This document shows positions 1 to 7,967 of a stretch of 64,000 nucleotides of DNA, piece after piece. The stretch covers positions 2,604,001 to 2,668,000 of the forward strand of contig OZ250185.1 of NCBI GenBank assembly GCA_965238265.1, given 5' to 3'. Position 1 is the first letter of the stretch. Each line of letters starts with the position of its first letter. The DNA is from JAJDUF01 sp965238265 (GTDB taxonomy: Bacteria > Chloroflexota > UBA11872 > UBA12225 > JAJDUF01). The translations under genes were made by a program, and so were the position numbers. Below the pieces are notes generated by a model that worked only from the letters and a program-made list of their open reading frames with translations, did not search any database and was not told the origin of the DNA.

Positions 1-624
1 ACAGTGCCTCCCAGCCACCTTGACCGCCAGTACCTGCGGCGAGGCCGGATGCTCCACCTGAGCGACCCCGGACCGGCCGCACTGCAAGCGGCAACGTGGG
101 CACGCGCCAGCGGGCAAGAGGTCTGCTACGATGGCACCCACTACCATCCCGACGACCTCGCGCTCCTGCCGCTGGTGGATTACCTGATCGTGTCGCGCTT
201 CTTCGGACGCGGGTTTGCGCGCGCACACGCTATCCCGCCCGGCGAGTCACTCGTCGCGGTGGCGCAGGCGCTCCGCGACCACGGTCCGCCGGTGGTGGTC
301 ATCACCGAAGGCGAACGGGGGGCCGTCTGTGTCGAGCCGGCGGGCGCCTATCGCGTGCCGGCGTTCGCCGTCGAGCCAATGGTGGACACCACGGGCGCCG
401 GCGATGTCTACCACGGGGCGTTTCTGTTCGCGCGGGCGCGGGGATGCTCGGTGCGCGACTCGCTCCTGTTAGCGAGCGCCACCGCAGCGCTGAAGTGCCG
501 TCGGCTCGGCGGGCGGGCCGGCATCCCCAGCTTGGCCGAAGCCGAGGCGCTGATGGCCAGTGGAGGAGAGGAAGGCACACGCAACCATGACTCGCCAACA
601 GCACGCCGTAGACCTGACTGCTGA
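1..624 (+). CDS. PfkB-family carbohydrate kinase, C-terminal part (truncated by window edge)
   Basis: The frame is open from base 1, so the N-terminus lies outside the window. About 207 residues remain. The PfkB signature 2 is clear: D-T-T-G-A-G-D followed by a YHGAFLFA helix, with the Asp as catalytic base and the Gly-rich turn as anion hole. Family members phosphorylate sugars or nucleosides in the cytoplasm with ATP; the substrate cannot be read from this half. The end overlaps the start of the PhyH gene by about 38 bases, suggesting one transcript with the catabolic genes downstream. The last 20 or so residues (GTRNHDSPTARRRPDC) look like run-on sequence rather than conserved fold. Confidence 0.85.
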   Translation, partial: TVPPSHLDRQYLRRGRMLHLSDPGPAALQAATWARASGQEVCYDGTHYHPDDLALLPLVDYLIVSRFFGRGFARAHAIPPGESLVAVAQALRDHGPPVVVITEGERGAVCVEPAGAYRVPAFAVEPMVDTTGAGDVYHGAFLFARARGCSVRDSLLLASATAALKCRRLGGRAGIPSLAEAEALMASGGEEGTRNHDSPTARRRPDC

Positions 625-1435
625 AGAGGTCCTGGACAAGCGTCGCCAGCTACTCGACGACGGCTTCTGCGTGATCCCGGGCGTCCTGCGCGGCGACCTG
701 CTCGACCGGATGCGCCGGTTCTCCGACGAATTCCTGGATACCCATGACGTGGACCATCGCTACCGCTATCAGGGCAGCGACTTCCATATCATGGCGGAGG
801 CGGCCTGGGCCAAAGACCAAGACGCCAGCCGCTACCATGCCCCGATTGTGGACGAGCTACTGAATCTACCGGCAGCCGTGGGAGCCTGCGACCGGCTGGG
901 GCTGGAAAGCATGACCTCCGCCGGCTCGATCATCCTCTTGAGCAAGCCACCGCACGGCCCGCCCCTCTACTGGCACCAGGACGCCACCTATTGGAACCAC
1001 CCCAAGTCCGCGCTGCCCTGGCCGAGCCGCGTGTTCCTGTCCTACTACCTGGTAGACACGACCCGTCAGAATGGCTGCCTCCGCATCATCCCCGGCACCC
1101 ACCGCAAGCGCACTGAGCTGCACGATCAGCTACCCGATGCCCACAGCCCGGAAATGCAGCGTGCCGACGAAACCCACCTGGCCTTCACGGAGCAGCCCGG
1201 CGAGATAGACATACCCGTCAAGGCCGGCGATCTCGTCATCGCCGACGGTCGCGTGCTGCACGCCGCCTGGCCCAACGCGACCGACACCCGGCGCACACTG
1301 GTCCTCGAGTGGTGGGACCTATTCCCGTTCCCGTCGGTACCGACTTGGTGGGAAGGAGAAGTACCCGCAGAAGTCCACGCCGACCCCAACGCCACCTACG
1401 AACGCTCCCGCAAGCCCACCCACTACCTCCGGTAA
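587..1435 (+). CDS. Phytanoyl-CoA dioxygenase (PhyH) family protein
   Basis: A 282-residue protein of the Fe(II)/2-oxoglutarate dioxygenase superfamily. The metal triad is visible: H-x-D in YWHQDATYW and a distal His in RVLHAAWPN, with an Arg shortly after (TRRTL) fit for the 2-oxoglutarate carboxylate. PhyH proteins hydroxylate lipid, phosphonate or secondary-metabolite substrates; the substrate here is unknown. ATG at 587 is chosen because GAGGAAGG lies about 13 bases upstream; a GTG at 560 is possible but adds a non-conserved leader. It overlaps the sugar kinase gene and stands in a cluster of oxidoreductases, so a catabolic role is likely. Confidence 0.85.
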   Translation: MTRQQHAVDLTAEEVLDKRRQLLDDGFCVIPGVLRGDLLDRMRRFSDEFLDTHDVDHRYRYQGSDFHIMAEAAWAKDQDASRYHAPIVDELLNLPAAVGACDRLGLESMTSAGSIILLSKPPHGPPLYWHQDATYWNHPKSALPWPSRVFLSYYLVDTTRQNGCLRIIPGTHRKRTELHDQLPDAHSPEMQRADETHLAFTEQPGEIDIPVKAGDLVIADGRVLHAAWPNATDTRRTLVLEWWDLFPFPSVPTWWEGEVPAEVHADPNATYERSRKPTHYLR

Positions 1436-1464
1436 GGCGCGGGGGCCGGGGGATGAGGGTTGCC

Positions 1465-1512
1465 CCCACCCTGGCCCTCCCCCTGCACAGCGGGGGGGGC
1501 CATAGGGGGGCC
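1465..1512. repeat. Dispersed GC-rich palindromic repeat (family C)
   Basis: Core CCCCCTGCACAG followed by a G-run and CCATAGGGGGGCC. Related copies are near 10866-10893, 18520-18546, 20800-20826 and 59380-59403. It lies in the spacer after the PhyH gene. Confidence 0.7.
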
Positions 1513-1541
1513 AGCACAGCCAGGGCCGCCGGGCGGGACCA

Positions 1542-1770
1542 TCATTGCTGCTTGGCTGCCGCGGCGGCGCGGCGGCGTGCCGAGGGGGGTAGTTCCTCGA
1601 ACGGCTCGCCGCGCCGCTCGGCCTGCACCCGCCGTTCGTTCCACGCTTCCCACCTCTGCTTTCGCTTCCGCTCCTGCCCTCGCGATCTGCTCCTGCCGTC
1701 GCTTCTCGCGCCATTCCTCGAATGCTGCTGCCAAGACCATCAGATACCTCCCCGTCTCCGTCACCACCAT
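1542..1770 (-). pseudogene. Small coiled-coil protein, reading frame broken by one base
   Basis: Read on the minus strand from ATG 1770, one frame gives MVVTETGRYLMVLAAAF then a charged helix EEWREKRRQEQIARAGAEAKAE. At about 1658-1662 the sense shifts by one base into WEAWNERRVQAERR, then GEPFEELPPS, an Ala-rich tail and a TGA at 1542-1544. Together they make a coherent protein of about 75 residues, a single coiled coil ending in a Pro-rich motif. One extra G in GAGGTGGG would explain the break. It may be a decayed gene or an assembly error. The function is unknown. It fills most of the 400-base spacer between PhyH and the HEPN gene. Confidence 0.5.
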
Positions 1771-1837
1771 GGACACGGCTGCTGCCGTGACCGCGAGCGA
1801 GGCCAAGTCCCGCCAGAGTGCCGCTAATGTTCTGATT

Positions 1838-3175
1838 TCAGATTTGGTCTGATCTTTCTAACAAGATTCTAGGTTCCTCTACATCAGGTAGCCCTAAAAA
1901 TGCCAAGAACACATACTCAAGATAGAATTGACTCAAGTCATGTAAGTATACGTAGAGACTAGAATCCGAATCCAGTTCCTTGTAACGCTCTTCTCCTATT
2001 CTTTCAAGCGGATGAACAATATAATGCCTTACCTCACTGAGCAACCACGGACCATTTTTCTTGACGGATAAATTCTCGGCGAGGGCCGCCATCCGATGAG
2101 TTTGCGACTCATCCAGTACAATGTTGCGGACAATACAATCAGATTCGTTTATCCGTTCTAGTGCTCTGTTGATCTTCTGAGAAGAAGTCTTATATCCTTT
2201 ATCATTCCTGTTTGCATCCTTCCCTAGAACTAAACGTGCGAGCATTTCCAGGCCTGTGTAACTTATCACCAGCGCAGTATCCCAAGCACCAATTCTACCC
2301 ACTATATTGCTGTGGACGTAACGTTCAACTATAGAGATAATTTCATCCTTCCTCTCCACCCACTGACACCAGAAATGAGAGAACAATGCCTCTAAGAATT
2401 CGCTCGTGTGTATAGTACTAGAGCTACGGAACCAATTACCTCCGAGACCCTTCACATCAAATCGTCCTATCTTCCCCCACACTGGTTGATCGTCCGTGCT
2501 GTATCCAACCACTACAGTAGGGGAACGATATACACCTGCGACAAACGCAAAGAAGTAGTTCAATCCCCGCAGCACATCATCCAATTCGCTAATGCAATAC
2601 TGGCTACTATCACTTTTTTTGATCAATCCAGTCCAGCTAACCAAATCTCTGGTCGGCTCTTCATCCACTGTGAGCACGATTCTCCAGTCGCCACTCTCAA
2701 AGAAGACTTCTCGTTCCGAAGGAGAAGATATTTGCATGATCGGCAGATTCACAACACAAAACTCCGCCCGTTTCAACAGAGATTCTTTCACCATAACTTG
2801 GTTCTCATCCAAAACCAGTTCGCCTCTATTGTCCGTCCCTGCTTGATATACTCTAGCATTCAATTGTGGTTGTTCTGCATTGTACAGCAGTTGCATTGTA
2901 ACGGAATCACGGTCTCTCCATGCCTGATCCAATAATGGATGCAAGCCAAAGAGGTGTCTGTTGCTCAATGTAGCTACGCCACTGTCATCCGGCTCAGGTT
3001 CGTATGGTGATGCGTTGAAATACTTCAATAAGAAATGACCTTGGTCGTTTATTTCGGGAACAACGATAATGTCAAGCGTGATCTCCCTGTATTTCAGAGT
3101 TGCATGTACAGGCACATCCAACTCTGTCTTGAGAATATCGTCGAAGAACTTGCTTTCCAAGCGGTTGAGCTTCAT
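1838..3175 (-). CDS. HEPN-domain protein (ApeA-like), candidate defence ribonuclease
   Basis: A 445-residue protein with no signal peptide or membrane segment. Near the C-terminus the sequence VRHYIVHP matches the R-x4-H motif of HEPN ribonucleases, set in a helical region (GLEMLARLVLG ... ALERINESD ... LLSEVRHYIVHPLERIG). The N-terminal half is mixed alpha/beta with no motif I can name; the two-part layout resembles ApeA-type anti-phage proteins, where a sensor half precedes a HEPN RNase. Base composition is visibly more AT-rich than the neighbours, a sign of transfer. ATG 3175 is preferred over an in-frame GTG at 3184 because AGGTGG lies just upstream. It is a lone gene, not in an operon with a partner toxin. 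Family assignment is by motif only. Confidence 0.65.
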   Translation of the reverse strand: MKLNRLESKFFDDILKTELDVPVHATLKYREITLDIIVVPEINDQGHFLLKYFNASPYEPEPDDSGVATLSNRHLFGLHPLLDQAWRDRDSVTMQLLYNAEQPQLNARVYQAGTDNRGELVLDENQVMVKESLLKRAEFCVVNLPIMQISSPSEREVFFESGDWRIVLTVDEEPTRDLVSWTGLIKKSDSSQYCISELDDVLRGLNYFFAFVAGVYRSPTVVVGYSTDDQPVWGKIGRFDVKGLGGNWFRSSSTIHTSEFLEALFSHFWCQWVERKDEIISIVERYVHSNIVGRIGAWDTALVISYTGLEMLARLVLGKDANRNDKGYKTSSQKINRALERINESDCIVRNIVLDESQTHRMAALAENLSVKKNGPWLLSEVRHYIVHPLERIGEERYKELDSDSSLYVYLHDLSQFYLEYVFLAFLGLPDVEEPRILLERSDQI

Positions 3176-3261
3176 CTCTCCCACCTCTTGCTTGCCTCAG
3201 TCCACACAACGCAGGAGAGAAGCGTCGTTGATTCTCTCCTGAAGTGCGAAAGCTGAACAAG

Positions 3262-4407
3262 CTACCCAGTAACAACCCAATGGCAACGCACTGCCGACCT
3301 GTAACGCCGATCACAGCCACCATCTACACGAGTTCTGGTACAACCACATTGTCTTTCGATGCCACTACGATCTGTAGTAGGTAAGGACTCTGATCCTACT
3401 ACTCGAATAGCATCACCAGACCACAGAGAGTCTGGAACGAGCGACAGATTTCTCAGGTGCTCCGGTACCTGAAAACAGACGTTGCCAGAAACGTCTTGGC
3501 CGCCCGGTATTTTTACATCATCGAATTTTCCGTAAATGGCATGGCCCAGATCGTTAGGTATGACGCCACAACTGCTATCTTCCCCAAATGTTGTGAACTT
3601 CCTACCATCGCCTTGAAGTTCTATACCCGAAAGGAAAACACCCTTAGATGTTTCGAGGTTACGGATACGAACAGTCACGATGAGATACCTATGTCCATTG
3701 TGCGGCGGATCGTTAAATCCGTTCTCGATGACCATCTCCCGCCAACCATCGGGGTCATACGACAAAACTTCGACTTGCAATCTCTTTCCATCGAACGATG
3801 TCCAAGTCCCGGAAGTCTCTGACGCGACTGAAGAGAAACTAGGCGTGGCTGTCGGCACAAGACCAGGGGGAACTTGCGTAGGCTGTGGAGTGGGGACAGT
3901 AGCCAGGGCCGACGCTGTGGCCGCTGCCAGCGTGCCACGTTGGAGGCCAGCCGCAGAGATACCATAACGTTGTTCCCAAGTGCCCCGCTCAATCACGAAG
4001 TTCCCGTAGTTGCTGCCGTTGATCCCGAACAACTCCACATCCTTGATGGACTGGATGTGCAGCAGTTGCGGCAGGGGCCAGTCGGTCTCCCACTTGACCA
4101 GATAGATGGGATCGCCGTCTTTCAGCAGCCCAGCCGACAGCCAAGGATCACCGACCGGCAGTGTGCGGAGCTGGTCTAGGCTTACCTCGACGCGGTTGCT
4201 CCAGGCGATATGCTTGCCGGCCAAGGCGCGGGTATCGCCGCCCCAATGTAGGACACCGTGTTCGTCGGCGAACCAGAGATGCGGTGTGCCCTGGAGCGCG
4301 ACGACGGTGCCGTGTGAGAAGGCACCCTGCGCCTGGACCGGAGCGACACTGCCGAGGAGGAAGACAGTGACAACTAGGACCAGAAACCGGAACGTTGCAT
4401 TCCGCAT
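3262..4407 (-). CDS. Secreted protein with C-terminal DUF4352-like domain
   Basis: A 381-residue protein with a clear Sec signal peptide (MRNATFRFLVLVVTVFLLGSV, cleavage near VQAQG). The N-terminal part (residues about 30-165) holds WFADEHGVLHWGGDTRAL and other Trp/Gly-rich stretches seen in extracellular proteins of Chloroflexota. A Thr/Pro linker (TVPTPQPTQVPPGLVPTATPS) leads to a beta-rich domain with HRYLIVTVRIRN and DVSGNVCFQVPE, typical of DUF4352/telokin-like domains that stabilise cell-surface proteins. The last 35 residues, rich in Arg and Cys, lie outside the expected domain and may be run-on. It is transcribed towards the HEPN gene, with 86 bases between. No enzymatic motif is seen. 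Confidence 0.7.
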   Translation of the reverse strand: MRNATFRFLVLVVTVFLLGSVAPVQAQGAFSHGTVVALQGTPHLWFADEHGVLHWGGDTRALAGKHIAWSNRVEVSLDQLRTLPVGDPWLSAGLLKDGDPIYLVKWETDWPLPQLLHIQSIKDVELFGINGSNYGNFVIERGTWEQRYGISAAGLQRGTLAAATASALATVPTPQPTQVPPGLVPTATPSFSSVASETSGTWTSFDGKRLQVEVLSYDPDGWREMVIENGFNDPPHNGHRYLIVTVRIRNLETSKGVFLSGIELQGDGRKFTTFGEDSSCGVIPNDLGHAIYGKFDDVKIPGGQDVSGNVCFQVPEHLRNLSLVPDSLWSGDAIRVVGSESLPTTDRSGIERQCGCTRTRVDGGCDRRYRSAVRCHWVVTG

Positions 4408-4616
4408 GAAGATACCCCCTTGCGATCAGGATAGTGACTAACCCTACATCAGCCGGCTTACCCGACGTGACCACAAGGGGGCATGGGTGCCCCTATCCTG
4501 CTGACGATGCACGCCGGGCATCCGGCGCGGCTAATGTAGGTGCAGGGAGTGTATCTATTGTGCTGCTATCCGGTCAAGCTGCGGACGGCCTTGTGAGGAG
4601 CCGAGCGACGCCAGAC

Positions 4617-4662
4617 TCCCCCTCTCTATCGCTCGGCGGTGGAGAGGGCCCCGGGGGGTGAG
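4617..4662. repeat. Dispersed GC-rich repeat in the spacer before the Gfo/Idh/MocA gene
   Basis: The block TATCGCTCGGCGGTGGAGAG followed by GGCCCCGGGGGGTGAGG is nearly identical to 11788-11823. It occupies the 309-base spacer 4408-4716, in which I see no gene. Confidence 0.65.
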
Positions 4663-4716
4663 GCACGAACACCCCCCGATGCGTGCAGTCTGGTAGGCTA
4701 CCGCAGCGGAGACACC

Positions 4717-5919
4717 ATGGTGAAGGAACCGGTAACGCTGGGCATTGTGGGGGCGCGGCGGGGGTCGAGCTTTGCGCGGACGGCGCTGGGCGGTCTGGAC
4801 GGCCGGGTGCGGCTCACGAGCGTCTGCGATATTGACGTTGGCGTACTCGCACAGTGGCGCCGGGAGCACCCCGAACTGGCCTACTACCAGTCCTACGAGC
4901 AGTTCCTCGCCCGGGCCAACGTTGACGCGGTGGTGCTCTCCACGCCGCTCCAGTTGCACGCGCCGCAGGCACTCCAGGCACTCGCGGCGGGCAAGCACGT
5001 CCTCTCGGAGGTCATCGCCGCGACGACCCTCGACGAATGCTGGGCGCTCATCGCGGCGGTGCAGCAGAGCGGGCTGAAGTATATGCTCGCCGAGAACTCC
5101 TGCTATCGGCGCGAGAACATGCTGGTGCTGAACATGGTCGAGCAGGGCCTCTTCGGCGAGATCATCTGCGCCGAAGGCGGCTACATCCACGACTGCACCC
5201 ACCTGATGTACTTCCCTATCGGCGACTACGGCCGGGATCGCGCTGGCGAGCCAACCTGGCGCGGCCGCATCCTCCAGCAATACAATGGCAGTTGGTACCC
5301 CACCCATTCCCTCGGGCCGGTGGCGCAGTGGCTCGGCATCAACCGCCACGACCGCCTGGTCACGACCACCACCTACATGTCGCACGGCCCCGTGATGCCG
5401 GAGTACGTGCGCGAACGCTTTGGCGCCGACCATCCCGATGCCCGTCCCGAGGCTTTTGCCGCCGGCTGCCGGGCCGTGACGCTTATCAAGTGCGCCAGCG
5501 GCGCGCTCATCACGATCATCGTGGACACGACCAGCCCCCGTCCACACAACATGGTGCATTACGTCCTGCAAGGCACCGGCGGCTCCTATCTGTCGCGGCG
5601 GTTCACTGGCGACGACGACGTGCTGTGGCTGCGCGAGCGGTCGGATGCGGAGTCCTACCGGCCACTTGACGAGTTCGCCGCCGAGTTCGACCATCCCCTG
5701 TGGCAGGAGCACGAGGCGCGCGCCGCCCGCACCGGCCACGGTGGCGGCGACTACTTTGTGCTCTCGGAATTCATCGAGTCCATCCGCAACGACACGCCGC
5801 CACCGATCGATGTCGTGGACGGCGTGACCTGGAGCAGCATCTTCCCGCTCTCGATGGAGTCGGTGCGCCAGGGCGGCGCGCCGATCCCCGTACCGGACTT
5901 CCGCCAGCCACGCTCGTAA
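4717..5919 (+). CDS. Gfo/Idh/MocA-family oxidoreductase
   Basis: A 400-residue NAD(P)-dependent oxidoreductase. The N-terminal Rossmann fold begins VTLGIVGARRGSSFARTAL, and DAVVLSTPLQLHAPQALQALAAGKHVLSEV matches the second half of the nucleotide domain. The family motif E-K-P is replaced by E-V-I, so the usual catalytic Lys is missing. The C-terminal beta-sheet domain carries the substrate loop around DTTSPRPHNMVHYVLQGTGG. The start at ATG 4717 follows GGAG at 4707-4710 and removes an upstream non-conserved extension. Such enzymes oxidise inositols, sugars or sugar acids; the SDR and the AraM-like gene downstream suggest a shared polyol or sugar route. Confidence 0.85.
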   Translation: MVKEPVTLGIVGARRGSSFARTALGGLDGRVRLTSVCDIDVGVLAQWRREHPELAYYQSYEQFLARANVDAVVLSTPLQLHAPQALQALAAGKHVLSEVIAATTLDECWALIAAVQQSGLKYMLAENSCYRRENMLVLNMVEQGLFGEIICAEGGYIHDCTHLMYFPIGDYGRDRAGEPTWRGRILQQYNGSWYPTHSLGPVAQWLGINRHDRLVTTTTYMSHGPVMPEYVRERFGADHPDARPEAFAAGCRAVTLIKCASGALITIIVDTTSPRPHNMVHYVLQGTGGSYLSRRFTGDDDVLWLRERSDAESYRPLDEFAAEFDHPLWQEHEARAARTGHGGGDYFVLSEFIESIRNDTPPPIDVVDGVTWSSIFPLSMESVRQGGAPIPVPDFRQPRS

Positions 5920-6001
5920 CGGCCCCGCCCCTGTTGCGCCAGGGGAGACGACCTGGTAGCTGATAGCTGACAGCCAATCGCTGAGACGTGAGGTGAAGTA
6001 G

Positions 6002-6772
6002 ATGAACTTAATGGACCTGAGTGGGCGCGTGGCCGTCGTGACCGGCGCAGCCAAAGGCATCGGCCGCGGGTGCGCCGAAGTGCTGGCGGCGGCCGGAGCG
6101 CACGTCGTGGTGGCCGACATTGATAGCGAGAACGGGGAGTCGGTTGCCGCGGCGATCAACGGCAATGGCGGCTCGGCGCTGTTCGTCCATACCGACGTGC
6201 GGCGCCGCGCCGCCGTCGAGGCGATGGTCGCAACGGCCGTCGAGCGTTGGGGGCGACTCGACGTGCTGGTGAACAACGCCGGCTGGCACAACAGCAAGGG
6301 CCTCTTGGACTGTACCGAGGCGGACTGGGATTCCATCCTCGAGTTGAACCTGAAGAGCGTGTTCCTCTGCTCGAAAGCAGCGTTTCCGGCGCTGAAGGAA
6401 ACCCGCGGCGCCATCATCAGTATCGGCTCGATGGTCGGCCTCATCGGGCAGAAGGACTCGGTGGCCTACACGGCCTCGAAGGGCGCGATCATCTCGATGA
6501 CGCGCTCGCTGGCTCTGGATGTCGCGCCCTACGGCATCCGTGCAAACTGTATCTGCCCCGGCGTGGTGGACACGCCCCTGCTGCAAGAGTACCTCGCGAT
6601 GCAGTCCAACCCCGAGCAGCGCCGGCAGGAGTTCGCGGCACTACACCCACTGGAGCGGATCGGCACCCCAACCGACATCGCGCGCGCCGTGCTCTTCCTC
6701 GCCAGCGACGCCGCAGCGTTCATCACGGGTACCATCCTGCCGGTAGAAGGTGGCGTGACGCTCGACTACTAG
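6002..6772 (+). CDS. Short-chain dehydrogenase/reductase (SDR)
   Basis: A 256-residue classical SDR. It shows the cofactor motif TGAAKGIG (residues 14-21), the NNAG motif (VLVNNAGWHN), the Ser of the catalytic tetrad (IISIGSMVG) and Y-x-x-x-K (AYTASKG). The acidic residue ending beta-2 (VVADIDSEN) predicts NAD(H) preference. The C-terminal FITGTILPVEGGVTLDY is typical of the glucose-1-dehydrogenase/3-oxoacyl reductase group. GAGGTGA at 5991-5997 is the ribosome binding site. It follows the Gfo/Idh/MocA gene by 82 bases and probably acts in the same pathway on a sugar or polyol. Confidence 0.9.
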   Translation: MNLMDLSGRVAVVTGAAKGIGRGCAEVLAAAGAHVVVADIDSENGESVAAAINGNGGSALFVHTDVRRRAAVEAMVATAVERWGRLDVLVNNAGWHNSKGLLDCTEADWDSILELNLKSVFLCSKAAFPALKETRGAIISIGSMVGLIGQKDSVAYTASKGAIISMTRSLALDVAPYGIRANCICPGVVDTPLLQEYLAMQSNPEQRRQEFAALHPLERIGTPTDIARAVLFLASDAAAFITGTILPVEGGVTLDY

Positions 6773-6841
6773 CGTCGAGCGGGCTGATGGGCGCTATAGT
6801 GCAGCCTGAATAGTCGGAGCCAAAAGCGAGGAGACACTGAC

Positions 6842-7921
6842 GTGAGTACATCGGGTCGTGGTTGGAGCGGCGCCCCTCAGCACTCCAAACCGGCCGCAGA
6901 CTACGACATCCGCTACGGGACCGACCTGCTGCGCCAAGCGAGTGCGCGCTGGCCGCGGTATGTCGTCGTGTCTACACCCCGGGCCTATCGGGCGGCGCAA
7001 CTGCATCTCGGCCGGTCGCCGGCGGGCGTTGGCTACGCTGCCTGGCTGGACTGGGATCATCTGCAAGCATTGAGCGACAGCCTGCCGGCCGATGCCGAGC
7101 TGGTGATCGGCCTGGGTGGCGGTCGCGCCCTCGATGCGTCCAAGTACGTCGCGCTCACCAAGGACCTACCGCTGATTTTGGTGCCAACAGTCGTCTCGAC
7201 GGGCGCGATTATCCACAGCACGGTGGCCAAGTGGTCCGGGCGGATGCTCATCGGCCCCGGTGATCGGTGGCCCTGGGTAGACCCCGAGCGCGTGCTTGTT
7301 GACGACGACCTCGTGCTGGCAGCGGCGCCCTACCTGAATACGGCCGGCCTCGGAGACGTGCTCTGTGGCTATGCCGGCATCGCCGAATGGCGGCGCAATG
7401 CCCGCCTAGGAGTCGGGCCACCTACCGACGACGCGGCCATTGCCACCGTCCTGGCCTTCCACGACGAGCTGGCGCACGGCTTCCCGGCAACGCTCGACGC
7501 GGCCGGCGCCCTCACGCCGGCGAGCATCCGTTTCATCATGGACGCCTTACTGGGACGCGAGATACACCGGCTGCCCCCCGCTGCCGCGCCCGGTGGCGAC
7601 CACGACTTTGTGTTTGCGCTGGAGCTGGCCAACGACAAAGGGTGGATTCACGGCGAAGTCGTCGCGTTGGGCGCCATCATTATCGCCTGGCAGTGCGGGG
7701 AGCACCCGGAGGAGCTAATTGCGCGCCTGGACGCCTGCCGCGTGCGGCGCCGCCCGACCGCCATGGGCATCAGCCGCGAGGAGCTATGGCGCGGCTTGGC
7801 CTATACCCCCACCTACATGGGCGACACAGCCAACGGACGCGACACCAACTCCATCATGCGCCATGCACCAGTCACCGCAGCACAGTTCGCGGCCCTCTGG
7901 GAGTTCCTGGAGGGCAGCTAG
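6842..7921 (+). CDS. AraM / glycerol-1-phosphate dehydrogenase-like enzyme
   Basis: A 359-residue protein of the iron-containing alcohol dehydrogenase/dehydroquinate synthase superfamily. The pattern GLGGGRALDASKY fits the NAD-binding GGGxxxDxxKY of G1P dehydrogenases and AraM. VPTVVSTGAIIHSTVA is the phosphate-binding region. Metal ligands are likely Asp in GLGDVLCGYAG and His in IHGEVVALG. The start is GTG 6842 with AGCGAGGAG upstream. AraM-type enzymes reduce dihydroxyacetone phosphate or oxidise polyol phosphates. The sugar kinase and dehydrogenases around it point to phosphorylated polyol metabolism, but the substrate is an inference. Confidence 0.75.
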   Translation: MSTSGRGWSGAPQHSKPAADYDIRYGTDLLRQASARWPRYVVVSTPRAYRAAQLHLGRSPAGVGYAAWLDWDHLQALSDSLPADAELVIGLGGGRALDASKYVALTKDLPLILVPTVVSTGAIIHSTVAKWSGRMLIGPGDRWPWVDPERVLVDDDLVLAAAPYLNTAGLGDVLCGYAGIAEWRRNARLGVGPPTDDAAIATVLAFHDELAHGFPATLDAAGALTPASIRFIMDALLGREIHRLPPAAAPGGDHDFVFALELANDKGWIHGEVVALGAIIIAWQCGEHPEELIARLDACRVRRRPTAMGISREELWRGLAYTPTYMGDTANGRDTNSIMRHAPVTAAQFAALWEFLEGS

Positions 7922-7967
7922 CCGGGCCTCACCCCCGGCCGGCACGTACCAACGAAGGAGTAGCAAG

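Noticed and set aside
4555..6444. Very long open frame on the minus strand opposite the Gfo/Idh/MocA and SDR genes
   Set aside because: It is antisense to two clear enzymes, its translation is Ala/Arg/His-rich with no motif, and it exists only because of high GC.
7719..7967. N-terminal extension of the C45 acyltransferase
   Set aside because: It overlaps the AraM-like gene, is Ser/Ala/Pro-rich and has no ribosome binding site; GAAGGAG sits before ATG 7968.
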